From: Clostridium sp.
GTDB lineage: Bacteria > Bacillota > Clostridia > Lachnospirales > Lachnospiraceae
Assembly (NCBI GenBank): GCA_016302185.1
Contig: JAEDOC010000081.1
Coordinates: 1 to 9,180, forward strand
Length of the DNA stretch: 9,180 bases
Direction: 5' to 3'
The number at the start of each line of letters is the position of its first letter. Positions within the stretch are counted from its first letter, which is position 1. Under the pieces are notes generated by a model. The model searched no databases. It saw only the letters and a program-made list of their open reading frames with translations, and was not told the origin of the DNA. Positions 1-6,238 of the stretch are shown piece by piece. Made by a program: the position numbers and the translations under genes.

Positions 1-78
1 TCGGAGTTTCACCGAATCATGCCTTGCGGCTCGTGGGCTGTACCACCGGTAGGGACTTACACCCTGCCCTGAAGATTT
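1..78 (-). ncRNA. FMN riboswitch (RFN element), 5' part, cut by window edge
   Basis: Read leftward, the RNA begins with ATCTTCAGGGCAGGGTG, then TAAGTCCCTACCGGTGGTA and AGCCCACGAGCC. These blocks match the strongly conserved first half of the FMN aptamer (consensus ATCTTCGGGGCAGGGTG, CCCNACCGGYGGT, GCCCGCGAGCC). The start of a further helical arm follows (GATTCGGTGAAACTCCGA) before the window ends, so the rest of the aptamer, the expression platform and the regulated gene lie outside. In Firmicutes this riboswitch represses riboflavin biosynthesis genes or the riboflavin transporter gene ribU when FMN binds. Which of these follows cannot be told from here. The aptamer identity is near certain on sequence alone. 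Confidence 0.95.
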
Positions 79-97
79 TATTCAATTAACGTAAATA

Positions 98-126
98 AGT
101 ATACTCCTGTGCGTACGGTTTGTCAA
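98..126 (-). promoter_or_regulatory. sigma-A promoter of the FMN riboswitch transcript
   Basis: Leftward, a perfect -35 box TTGACA (121-126) is followed by a 17-base spacer and a -10 box TATACT (98-103). Transcription should start near position 91, about 15 bases ahead of the FMN aptamer. The -35 box begins only six bases beyond the stop codon of the signal peptidase gene, with no terminator hairpin in between. Confidence 0.88.
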
Positions 127-132
127 CTGTGT

Positions 133-717
133 TTATCGCACCGTTCCCAGCCGCCCAAACGGCCAGACACGGAACACAATTTTTCCCACTACCTGCTCCT
201 GGGCTACACACCCGACGGCAGTATTCCGGGAATCCACCGAAGTGGAACGATGATCACCCATCACAAATATTTTTCCGTCCGGCACCTGATAAGGCAGCTC
301 GATATCCGTATCACCCAAAGCTTTTTCCACCAGATAGGGCTCCTCCAATACAGTGCCATTGACAGAAACTGCGCCGTCCTCATCAATGTTGACCCACTCG
401 CCGGGACGGGCAATTACACGTTTTACAAGAATCTTATTGTTATAATAGAATGAAATAATATCTCCCGGCTCAAAGTTGGAAGTTTTCACCGTACAGATGA
501 TCTCACCGTCCTGAAGCGTCGGAGTCATGGAACTGCCATAGATCCTCAGCACCGGAAGCCACAGCGTCGCCACCAGAACCGCCATGGCAGCTACAGTAAT
601 CAGCATATAGATGGTACTTCGAAGAACCGAATGATAACGGTATCTGTATCTGACTCGTTTTACCTCTTCTTCCAGCTGCGCAGTTGTCGGCAGCTGTCCG
701 ATCACGTGCTTTTTCAC
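133..717 (-). CDS. lepB: Signal peptidase I
   Basis: This is a type I signal peptidase of 194 residues, which removes signal peptides from secreted proteins at the outer face of the membrane. A basic cytoplasmic N-terminus (residues 1-34) precedes one membrane segment (about 35-57). The catalytic serine is S63 in GSSMTPTL, the general-base lysine is K99 in LVKRVIARPGE, and the late conserved box GDHRSTSVDSR lies near 154-164. The length fits the short single-anchor Gram-positive SipS-like form. The start is GTG, overlapping the stop of the coiled-coil gene by four bases (GTGA), with a GAGGGGGAG ribosome binding site just upstream. This implies translational coupling. It is the last gene of the lysine-riboswitch operon unless transcripts run on into the FMN riboswitch region. 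All catalytic residues are present, so it should be active. The family is certain; which preproteins it prefers is unknown. Confidence 0.96.
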   Translation of the reverse strand: MKKHVIGQLPTTAQLEEEVKRVRYRYRYHSVLRSTIYMLITVAAMAVLVATLWLPVLRIYGSSMTPTLQDGEIICTVKTSNFEPGDIISFYYNNKILVKRVIARPGEWVNIDEDGAVSVNGTVLEEPYLVEKALGDTDIELPYQVPDGKIFVMGDHRSTSVDSRNTAVGCVAQEQVVGKIVFRVWPFGRLGTVR

Positions 718-1217
718 AAGCCGTTCTCCCCCTCAGACAACATCTTAATCAGCCGCTTCAGATCATCCCTCTGTTCCACAAACTGATCCATTCTTCTGCG
801 CGTTTCCTCCCAGGTATGGCTGGCATTCTCCTCCGCCTCCTGCGTCATGTGAAGGCACCTTTTCTTTGTTTCTTCCTCCATCGCCTGACACTTCTCCCTG
901 GTATCGGCCAAAAGCTGCTCTGATTTTCGGCGGCTCTCTTCCTCCATCTTCGCACAGATAGATTCCTGTCGTAAACTTAACGATTGAATATTTTCCACAT
1001 ACTGATCTGCGGCCTTCTGAGCAGCTTCAAACACACCATTCAGCTGCAGTGATGCCTCAGCAATAGAGCCGGCTTTCTCCAGCAATATCCGGCGACGGCT
1101 TATAATCTCCTCCATCCGGCTTAACTGTTCTTTCAGATTGTCAATCTCACGGCTCTGTTCCAGCAGCATCTCCAAAAGTTCTGTACGATTCAGCCTTCTA
1201 AGCTCTTTCTCTGTCAT
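714..1217 (-). CDS. Coiled-coil protein of unknown function, linked to signal peptidase I
   Basis: This is a 167-residue, highly charged, almost wholly helical protein with no signal peptide or membrane segment, so probably cytoplasmic. It has an N-terminal heptad-like block (KELRRLNRTELLEMLLEQ, about residues 4-21), then a better-defined core around EKAGSIAEASLQLNGVFEAA (about 48-67). A long Glu/Lys/Arg-rich coiled coil follows to the C-terminus. I recall similar proteins beside signal peptidase I genes in Lachnospiraceae, sometimes loosely labelled DNA repair proteins. The sequence gives no enzyme motif to support that label. The layout resembles DivIVA-like or scaffold proteins, which is only a guess. 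I chose the ATG at 1217 because the upstream TTG alternative at 1244 has no ribosome binding site. The ATG lies 20 bases inside the transporter gene, with GGAG about 13 bases ahead. The end overlaps the GTG start of lepB by four bases. Confidence 0.85.
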   Translation of the reverse strand: MTEKELRRLNRTELLEMLLEQSREIDNLKEQLSRMEEIISRRRILLEKAGSIAEASLQLNGVFEAAQKAADQYVENIQSLSLRQESICAKMEEESRRKSEQLLADTREKCQAMEEETKKRCLHMTQEAEENASHTWEETRRRMDQFVEQRDDLKRLIKMLSEGENGL

Positions 1218-2700
1218 GTCCGTTTTCTCTGCTCCGAAGCACAAGCATCACAATCGCCAGCACTACAAACCCAACACCGGTGCCAGCAAAACCATTTCCG
1301 GTGATACCGGCTGCCAGATATCCCACAAAGCAGCAGGCCGCCACACAGAGTGCATATGGAATCTGTGTAGAAACGTGATTGATATGATCGCACTGCGCAC
1401 CGGCAGAAGCCAGAATCGTTGTATCGGAAATCGGAGAAATATGATCGCCGCACACTGCGCCTGCCAGAATCGCAGCAGTTACAATACTCAGTGTATTAAT
1501 ATTCTCTGCACCTACCACAGCAAAAGCGATAGGAATCAGGATACCAAAGGTACCCCAGGAGGTACCGGTGGAAAATGCCAGTCCGATGGCCACCAGGAAC
1601 ATAATTGCCGGCATCAGAGTACCAACCAGTGCACTTCCGCCCACCACAGAGCTGACATAGCCGCCAATATTTAAGTAGTCCGCATTACAGATACCGGACA
1701 GAGTCCACGCCAGAGACAGAATCATGATCGCCGGTGTCATCGCCTTGATACCGACGGTCAGGCACTCACAGAACTCACCGAAACGAATCACCCGTCTTAC
1801 CATGTAGAAAATGAAAATAAATACCAGAGTAAAGAAGGATCCAAGTACAAGGCTTAAGGAGGAATCACAATCTGCAAATGCATCAATGATTCCGACTCCA
1901 TCCAGAATTCCTCCGGTATACAGCATTCCGCTGATACAGAAAACAATAAGCACAGCAATCGGAAGTACCAGATCGATTACCTTGCCATTGCCGCCAATGA
2001 CTGTCTGTTCTCCTTCCACAGTCTTCTCATGACCATCCTTTGCCACCTTCTCCTCATAATTCTTCATGGCTCCAAAATCAATATCACCAAGAATCATGAA
2101 CAGCATGAAAGCAATGGTTAACAGCGCATAGAGATTGAACGGAATCGTTTTTAAGAAAAGGCCGAAACCATCCACGCCGCTGCCCTCCGGCAGGGAAGAG
2201 CCAACCGCTGCTGCCCAGCTGGAGATCGGTGCGATGATACAGATCGGTGCTGCAGTCGCATCAATGATATAGGCCAGCTTTGCTCTGGTTACTTTATGCT
2301 TATCCGTCACCGGACGCATTACGGTACCAACGGTCAGGCAGTTAAAATAGTCATCCACAAAAATTAAGGAACCAAGAAGCATGGTTGACAAGAGCGCACC
2401 CTTTTTGCTCTTAATCGTCCGGGAAGCCCACTCACCATATGCTTTGGATGCGCCTGACTTCGTAATCAGAGCAACCACAATTCCTAAAAATGCCAAGAAC
2501 AGGATGATATTGACATTTCCGCCAATCTTACCTCCCATAATGTCAATTACCGTCTCTACTGCGTGAATCGGATTCGCTCCCACAAAGAGAAACGCGCCGG
2601 ATAAGATACCAATCAACAGTGAAAGGTATACTTCCTTCGTTGCCAATGCCAGCGCAATCGCAACAATCGGTGGAATCAATGAAAATATTGTACCACTCAT
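1198..2700 (-). CDS. NhaC-family Na+/H+ antiporter homologue, probable lysine transporter
   Basis: This is a 500-residue integral membrane protein with many hydrophobic segments from the extreme N-terminus (SLIPPIVAIALALATKEVYL) to near the C-terminus. Family marks are FVDDYFNCLTVGTVMRPVTDK (about residues 113-133), SWGTFGILIPIAF, and GDHISPISDTTILAS (about 418-432), typical of the NhaC superfamily. A lysine riboswitch with its terminator sits directly in its leader. From published comparative work, NhaC-superfamily genes under lysine riboswitches were proposed to be lysine transporters, so I infer lysine (or lysine/Na+) transport here rather than general pH homeostasis. The ATG at 2700 is chosen because a GGGGGT ribosome binding site lies eight bases ahead. 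A longer reading frame to 2796 would run through the terminator hairpin. The C-terminus is short and basic (RSRENGHDRERA). It is the first gene of a three-gene operon. Confidence 0.93.
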   Translation of the reverse strand: MSGTIFSLIPPIVAIALALATKEVYLSLLIGILSGAFLFVGANPIHAVETVIDIMGGKIGGNVNIILFLAFLGIVVALITKSGASKAYGEWASRTIKSKKGALLSTMLLGSLIFVDDYFNCLTVGTVMRPVTDKHKVTRAKLAYIIDATAAPICIIAPISSWAAAVGSSLPEGSGVDGFGLFLKTIPFNLYALLTIAFMLFMILGDIDFGAMKNYEEKVAKDGHEKTVEGEQTVIGGNGKVIDLVLPIAVLIVFCISGMLYTGGILDGVGIIDAFADCDSSLSLVLGSFFTLVFIFIFYMVRRVIRFGEFCECLTVGIKAMTPAIMILSLAWTLSGICNADYLNIGGYVSSVVGGSALVGTLMPAIMFLVAIGLAFSTGTSWGTFGILIPIAFAVVGAENINTLSIVTAAILAGAVCGDHISPISDTTILASAGAQCDHINHVSTQIPYALCVAACCFVGYLAAGITGNGFAGTGVGFVVLAIVMLVLRSRENGHDRERA

Positions 2701-2719
2701 GTATTTTACCCCCTTTTTC

Positions 2720-2729
2720 TCAGGCCTGA
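2720..2729. repeat. Short perfect palindrome just upstream of the transporter RBS
   Basis: TCAGGCCTGA is a perfect ten-base palindrome, flanked by T-rich and A-rich arms that extend the pairing through one wobble pair. On the leftward transcript it lies between the attenuator terminator and the GGGGGT ribosome binding site. It could form a small hairpin with a GGCC loop or be a protein-binding site. It may also be chance. Confidence 0.4.
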
Positions 2730-2746
2730 AAAAGAAAGAGTCTCCC

Positions 2747-2781
2747 AAAAGAAAAAGCAGCGGTAGAAAATACCACTGCTT
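2747..2781 (-). terminator. Lysine-riboswitch attenuator terminator
   Basis: Leftward, AAGCAGTGGTA - TTTTC - TACCGCTGCTT forms an 11-pair stem with one U-G wobble and a five-base loop, followed by TTTCTTTT. It lies between the lysine aptamer and the transporter start, so it is the expression platform. The competing antiterminator pairs the 3' strand of aptamer helix P1 (CTATTACTTCA, 2796-2806) with TGAAGCAGTGG (2773-2783), which includes the 5' arm of the terminator. Ten of these eleven positions can pair. When lysine closes P1 the antiterminator cannot form, and transcription should stop here. Confidence 0.92.
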
Positions 2782-2800
2782 CACTGCACGCATCATGAAG

Positions 2801-2968
2801 TAATAGCGCCTCCACCTTCCGGTGAGAGTGCACAGTCTCTTAAACTGTACCCCAACATCACGATCTGCGAAAAAATCGTCTGTTTCGGCGGATGCTCCTT
2901 TCCCTGCCCTTCTTCGGCCTTCGCTGCCTCCGGATAGCTACTGATAACCTCCGCGCCTCTATCTTTGA
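2801..2968 (-). ncRNA. Lysine riboswitch (L box)
   Basis: The leftward RNA carries the L-box conserved blocks in order: AAAGATAGAGGCGCGGAG at the 5' end, AAAGGAGCATCCGCCGAAACAG split over 2880-2901, and GGGGTACAG-TTTAAGAG-ACTGTGC (2830-2853). Next come CTCACCGGAAGGTGGAG, which closes a short arm with a GGAA loop, and GGCGCTATTA at the 3' side of P1. The order and wording match the lysC/lysP class of lysine aptamers. It precedes an attenuator terminator and an NhaC-type transporter, so high lysine should switch the operon off. Identification rests on recalled consensus, not a covariance-model run. A 92-codon open frame crosses it on the same strand but is not a gene. Confidence 0.95.
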
Positions 2969-2988
2969 CCTGTATTATTGTAACTTTA

Positions 2989-3017
2989 ATCATACGTTGA
3001 TTACATACTTCTGTCAA
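2989..3017 (-). promoter_or_regulatory. sigma-A promoter of the lysine-riboswitch operon
   Basis: Leftward, a perfect -35 box TTGACA (3012-3017), a 17-base spacer and a -10 box TATGAT (2989-2994) lie between the spoVG terminator and the lysine aptamer. Predicted initiation near 2982 leaves about 15 bases before the first conserved aptamer base. This makes the transporter operon a unit separate from spoVG. Confidence 0.9.
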
Positions 3018-3029
3018 TCTTTTTCGCAT

Positions 3030-3070
3030 AAAAAATGCCGGAATCCCTTGATTTTCAAGAGATTCCGGCA
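3030..3070 (-). terminator. Strong intrinsic terminator of the glgC-glgD-spoVG unit
   Basis: Leftward, TGCCGGAATCTCTTGA - AAA - TCAAGGGATTCCGGCA forms a 16-pair stem with one central mismatch or wobble. Six T residues follow. It lies about 30 bases past the spoVG stop codon. The opposite strand has no T-tract directly after the stem, so it acts mainly on leftward transcripts. Confidence 0.95.
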
Positions 3071-3100
3071 CTTCTATTCCCTTTTGTCCGTTCTTGCAGT

Positions 3101-3397
3101 CTAAAAGGCAGCCGTCTCCGACTCTGATTCTTCCGCCAATTCCAATGCCATTGCCTCGTATTTTGCCAGAATAATACTCTGAATCATATCACGGGTTCCC
3201 GAATTGATCGGGTGGGCAATATCCCGGTATTCACCGTCTGCAGCTTTGCGGCTCGGCATAGCGATAAACAGCCCCTTCTCCCCCTCAATTACCTTGATAT
3301 CATGAACCACAAACTCATTATCCAGTGTAATTGAGACAATGGCCTTCATCTTGCCTTCTTTCTCTATTCTTCTAACCCTCACGTCCGTAATCTGCAT
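3101..3397 (-). CDS. spoVG: Septation/sporulation regulator SpoVG
   Basis: This is a complete 98-residue SpoVG. The N-terminus MQITDVRVRRIEKEGKMKAI, the central block DNEFVVHDIKVIEG followed by KGLFIAMPSRK, and the segment YRDIAHPINSGTRDMIQ are the family's diagnostic sequence. An acidic, low-complexity tail follows (about residues 86-98). SpoVG proteins bind DNA and RNA; they affect sporulation and asymmetric septation in Bacillus and virulence or capsule genes in other Firmicutes. The ATG has an AGAGGGG ribosome binding site about nine bases upstream. It lies 62 bases after glgD with no terminator and no convincing promoter between, so I infer co-transcription with glgCD. A very strong terminator follows. 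Whether this organism sporulates cannot be judged from the gene, since SpoVG is also found in non-sporulating species. Confidence 0.97.
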   Translation of the reverse strand: MQITDVRVRRIEKEGKMKAIVSITLDNEFVVHDIKVIEGEKGLFIAMPSRKAADGEYRDIAHPINSGTRDMIQSIILAKYEAMALELAEESESETAAF

Positions 3398-3459
3398 ACA
3401 ATAACCCCTCTCTGTATCTTTTTACCGCGTTCTTCGCCCGGTCTTTACTCTCCGCTGTT

Positions 3460-4581
3460 TTATAATGTAAATCTCTCGTTCTTCTCGATCACAATCTTTA
3501 AATTCTCCGGTGTGCCGATATGCGTTGTGTTTGCACGAATGGTATCGCGGCTCTCCACGATACAATTCTCAATTACCGTATTGTCACCGATATAAACGTC
3601 ATTTAAAATCACGGAATTGCGAATGATACAGTTATTTCCCACATAAACCTTTTTAAACAAAACCGAATTCTCCACGGTTCCGTTCAAGATACAGCCGCTG
3701 GAAACCAGGCTGTTCTTCACAACTGCGCCCGGATTATATTTTGCCGGCGGCAGATCGTCTACCTTGGAGTAAATCTCCGGATATTCCTTGAAGAAGTAAT
3801 GACGCACCTCCGGTTTCAGGAAATCCATATTGGTCTGATAATAGGAATCTACAGAAGCGATATTGCTCCAGTAGGTATTCAGCTTATATGCATAGATACG
3901 CTTTAAATTCTTATAACGTACCAGAATATCTTTTACAAAATCATACCGATCCTCAGCGGCACAGCGCTCGATCAGCTCAATCAGCTGACGGCGGCGGATC
4001 ACATAGATACCGCAGGAAATCGTATTGGAGGTTGCCACCATCGGTTTCTCCTCAAAATCGATAATCCGTCCGTCCTCATTGGTCTTTACCAGACCGAACC
4101 GGGTAACATCCATATCTGCCGGCATATCCTTGCAGACAACAGTGATATCTGCCTTCTTCTCAATATGGTATTCCAGAACCTTATTATAATCCAGCTTATA
4201 GACACCGTCACCACTGGCCAGAACCACATAAGGCTCATGACTCTTCTTTAAGAAATCCAGATTCTGGTAGAGGGCATCTGCGGTTCCTCTGTACCAGTCG
4301 CTGCTCTCTGCCGTAATCGTCGGAGTAAACACATACATACCGCCCTGCTTACGACCGAAATCCCACCATTTGGAAGAACTTAAATGCTCATTTAAGGAAC
4401 GGGAATTGTACTGGGTCAATACCGCCACACTCTGGATATGGGAGTTGCTCATATTGCTGAGTGCGAAATCAACACTGCGGTAGCTTCCGCCGATAGGCAT
4501 CGCTGCAATTGCTCTCTTGTTGGATAATTCTTTCATTCTCTTGCTGTTACCGCCAGCTAATACGATACCGATTGCTCTCAT
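3460..4581 (-). CDS. glgD: GlgD, non-catalytic subunit of ADP-glucose pyrophosphorylase
   Basis: This is a 373-residue GlgC paralogue of the GlgD type. The N-terminal nucleotidyltransferase domain (about 1-240) is degenerate: the nucleotide loop is AGGNSKR (residues 9-15) instead of AGGxGTR/SR, and the KPAV motif is replaced by RAIAAM (23-28). The catalytic box reads SGDGVYKLDY, with the aspartate kept (D125) but the following histidine replaced by glycine. The sugar-phosphate motif FEEKP is intact. The C-terminus has left-handed beta-helix hexapeptide repeats (for example NCIIRNSVILNDVYIGDNTV). In Firmicutes studied, GlgD alone has little or no activity and tunes the GlgC complex, so I infer a regulatory subunit. 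The ATG overlaps the glgC stop (ATGA), and AGGTGG lies upstream inside glgC, giving tight translational coupling and probably fixed subunit ratios. Confidence 0.96.
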   Translation of the reverse strand: MRAIGIVLAGGNSKRMKELSNKRAIAAMPIGGSYRSVDFALSNMSNSHIQSVAVLTQYNSRSLNEHLSSSKWWDFGRKQGGMYVFTPTITAESSDWYRGTADALYQNLDFLKKSHEPYVVLASGDGVYKLDYNKVLEYHIEKKADITVVCKDMPADMDVTRFGLVKTNEDGRIIDFEEKPMVATSNTISCGIYVIRRRQLIELIERCAAEDRYDFVKDILVRYKNLKRIYAYKLNTYWSNIASVDSYYQTNMDFLKPEVRHYFFKEYPEIYSKVDDLPPAKYNPGAVVKNSLVSSGCILNGTVENSVLFKKVYVGNNCIIRNSVILNDVYIGDNTVIENCIVESRDTIRANTTHIGTPENLKIVIEKNERFTL

Positions 4582-5852
4582 TGTACGCCACCTGCCTTTA
4601 CTATGTAGTCACCGCTCTCCAGCACTCCGTCATGGTAGTCCTCCGCCGCAGTCACACCGGAAATCGCTGTATTCTTTCCAATCTGAACTCCGTCCGGAAT
4701 CACCGAACGCTCTCCGATCGTCACCAGATCAAACTGGTAGACCTTCGGATCATACTTGCTCGGCGCATACTCTCCGACGCCAAGCTTCGCATTCTTTCCA
4801 ACCACAACATCCTCTGCAATGATCGCTTTATTAACCTCGGTTCCTTCCCCAATGGTGCTTCCCTTCATAACGATGGAATCCCTCACCACCGCTCCGGCCC
4901 CGATGGTAACACCGGCTCCGATAACCGAATTGATAACCTGTCCGTAAACCTCGGTTCCCTCGCCAATAATACTCCTCTCAATATGGGAATTCTCTGATAT
5001 AAACTGAGGAGGAATAATATCGCTCTTTGTATAAATCTTCCAGTATTCTTCGTATAAATTAAACTCCGGAATGATATCGATCAGCTCCATATTGGCCTCC
5101 CAATAGGAACCCAGAGTTCCGACATCCTTCCAGTATCCGTTATACTCGTAAGCGAAAATTCTCTTGCCGGTGGAATGGCAATACGGAATGATATGCTTGC
5201 CAAAATCGCAGCCCGGCTCATCGGATAACTGAATTAAAGAATCTTTCAGTACCTTCCAGCTGAAAATGTAGATACCCATGGATGCCAGATTGCTTCTCGG
5301 AACCGCCGGCTTCTCCTCAAACTCTGTAATCCGGTTATTCTCATCCGTAATTACAATACCGAAACGGCTGGCCTCCTCGATCGGAACCTGCATCGCCGCG
5401 ATGGTAACATCTGCATTGTTTGCCTTATGATACTCCAGCATCACTTCATAATCCATCTTATAGATATGGTCTCCGGAAAGAATCAGAACATATTCCGGAT
5501 TATATGCTTCCATATACTCCAGGTTCTGATAAATCGCATTCGCCGTACCGGTGTACCAGTCGCTTCCTTTACTTCTCTCATATGGCGGAAGAACGGTTAC
5601 ACCTCCCACGTTACGATCCAGATCCCACGGAATACCGATACCGATATGCGCATTCAGACGCAATGGCTGGTACTGTGTTAAAACGCCGACCGTATCGACA
5701 CCGGAATTGATGCAGTTACTCAGCGGAAAGTCAATAATACGGTACTTACCGCCGAAAGAAACCGCAGGCTTCGCAACCTTCTGGGTCAGAACGCCCAGAC
5801 GGCTTCCCTGTCCGCCTGCTAAAAGCATAGCAATCATTTCTTTTTTAATCAC
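4578..5852 (-). CDS. glgC: Glucose-1-phosphate adenylyltransferase (ADP-glucose pyrophosphorylase), catalytic subunit
   Basis: This 424-residue enzyme makes ADP-glucose and pyrophosphate from ATP and glucose-1-phosphate, the first committed step of glycogen synthesis. The nucleotide loop LLAGGQGSRLG (residues 10-20), KPAVSFGGKYR (28-38), SGDHIYKMDY with catalytic D128, and FEEKP with sugar-phosphate lysine K181 are all intact. By alignment with the E. coli enzyme these match D142 and K195, and K25 matches activator-site K39. The C-terminal beta-helix is rich in hexapeptides (IIGEGTEVYG, VTIGAGAVV). The start is GTG, chosen because AAGGGGTG lies seven bases ahead and homologues begin at IKKEMIAMLLAGG. 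An in-frame ATG 38 codons upstream would cross the promoter. The 424 residues fit Clostridial GlgC. It leads the glgC-glgD-spoVG unit. Confidence 0.98.
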   Translation of the reverse strand: MIKKEMIAMLLAGGQGSRLGVLTQKVAKPAVSFGGKYRIIDFPLSNCINSGVDTVGVLTQYQPLRLNAHIGIGIPWDLDRNVGGVTVLPPYERSKGSDWYTGTANAIYQNLEYMEAYNPEYVLILSGDHIYKMDYEVMLEYHKANNADVTIAAMQVPIEEASRFGIVITDENNRITEFEEKPAVPRSNLASMGIYIFSWKVLKDSLIQLSDEPGCDFGKHIIPYCHSTGKRIFAYEYNGYWKDVGTLGSYWEANMELIDIIPEFNLYEEYWKIYTKSDIIPPQFISENSHIERSIIGEGTEVYGQVINSVIGAGVTIGAGAVVRDSIVMKGSTIGEGTEVNKAIIAEDVVVGKNAKLGVGEYAPSKYDPKVYQFDLVTIGERSVIPDGVQIGKNTAISGVTAAEDYHDGVLESGDYIVKAGGVQ

Positions 5853-5901
5853 GATATCACCCCTTGATGTTTCTAAATTTATGTAATTAATTGTGTCTAC
5901 T

Positions 5902-5930
5902 ATTATACCATACTTCAAAAAAATAGTGAA
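5902..5930 (-). promoter_or_regulatory. Extended -10 sigma-A promoter of glgC
   Basis: Leftward, a -10 box TATAAT (5902-5907) is preceded by TGG, giving the extended -10 form TGnTATAAT. A weak -35 box TTCACT (5925-5930) lies 17 bases upstream. The start site should be near 5895, leaving a leader of about 43 bases before the GTG. No leader structure is obvious. Confidence 0.8.
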
Positions 5931-6012
5931 CAAATTTTTATTCGATTTTGTTCCAAATTTGTGCATTTTCCGACATTTTCAGGGGGATGGCAATATATTT
6001 ATGACTTTTTTC

Positions 6013-6195
6013 TTATAAATCCCATTCCGTGGGCATGTAACTCTGATTTGCAATCACAGGCATTTCCTCTTTCATTGTTTGAATAAAATGCTGAATATAC
6101 TGCGGGTGCAAAGCATTCTTATGACTGACAAGATCAATCTTCAGTTTTCTTCCCAGGTTTTTAATCGGAAACATATACAGATAGTCCTTATGAAA
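6013..6195 (-). pseudogene. C-terminal remnant of a lost gene, possibly a LysR-type regulator
   Basis: About 60 codons are open leftward and end at a TAA (6013-6015). They read like a protein end: FHKDYLYMFPIKNLGRKLKI, then DLVSHKNALHPQYIQHFIQT, then MKEEMPVIANQSYMPTEWDL. The part from MFPIKN to HFIQTM resembles the last strand and helix of the LysR effector-binding domain, but this is recall and weak. An in-frame TAG stands two codons upstream. The only in-frame ATG (6174) has no ribosome binding site, and no upstream coding signal is visible up to the asnS promoter. I therefore read it as debris of a deleted gene in the glgC-asnS gap. It could also be a short chance frame or an unrecognised peptide gene. 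Confidence 0.4.
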
Positions 6196-6209
6196 TCCCC
6201 CCTATCCCC

Positions 6210-6238
6210 TTGAATCAAAGTAAAAAATACAGTATAAT
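6210..6238 (+). promoter_or_regulatory. asnS: sigma-A promoter of asnS
   Basis: Rightward, TTGAAT (6210-6215), a 17-base spacer and a perfect -10 TATAAT (6233-6238) lie about 90 bases before the asnS ATG. Initiation is expected near 6245, inside the left arm of an inverted repeat. It diverges from the glgC promoter about 300 bases away. Confidence 0.8.

Noticed and set aside
1..89. Rightward open frame at the left edge, first taken for the tail of a transposase or other protein
   Set aside because: The reverse strand reads as a clear FMN aptamer, which explains the conserved look of this stretch.
1218..1244. Earlier TTG start for the coiled-coil protein
   Set aside because: No ribosome binding site precedes it, while the ATG at 1217 opens the conserved-looking TEKELRRLNR segment.
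1138..1674. A 178-codon rightward open frame opposite the transporter
   Set aside because: It is rich in His, Cys, Ser and Arg, has no family resemblance, and lies fully antisense to a clear membrane protein and the start of the coiled-coil gene.
2701..2796. N-terminal extension of the transporter by 32 codons
   Set aside because: It would cross the attenuator terminator. The ATG at 2700 has a strong ribosome binding site and begins the natural membrane segment.
2793..3071. A 92-codon open frame, leftward, between spoVG and the transporter
   Set aside because: It starts in the arm of the spoVG terminator and runs through the transporter promoter and the whole lysine riboswitch. RNA structure explains the sequence better, and it has no ribosome binding site.
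5853..5966. N-terminal extension of GlgC by 38 codons
   Set aside because: It covers the TATAAT promoter and lacks family similarity. The GTG at 5852 has a well-placed AAGGGGTG.
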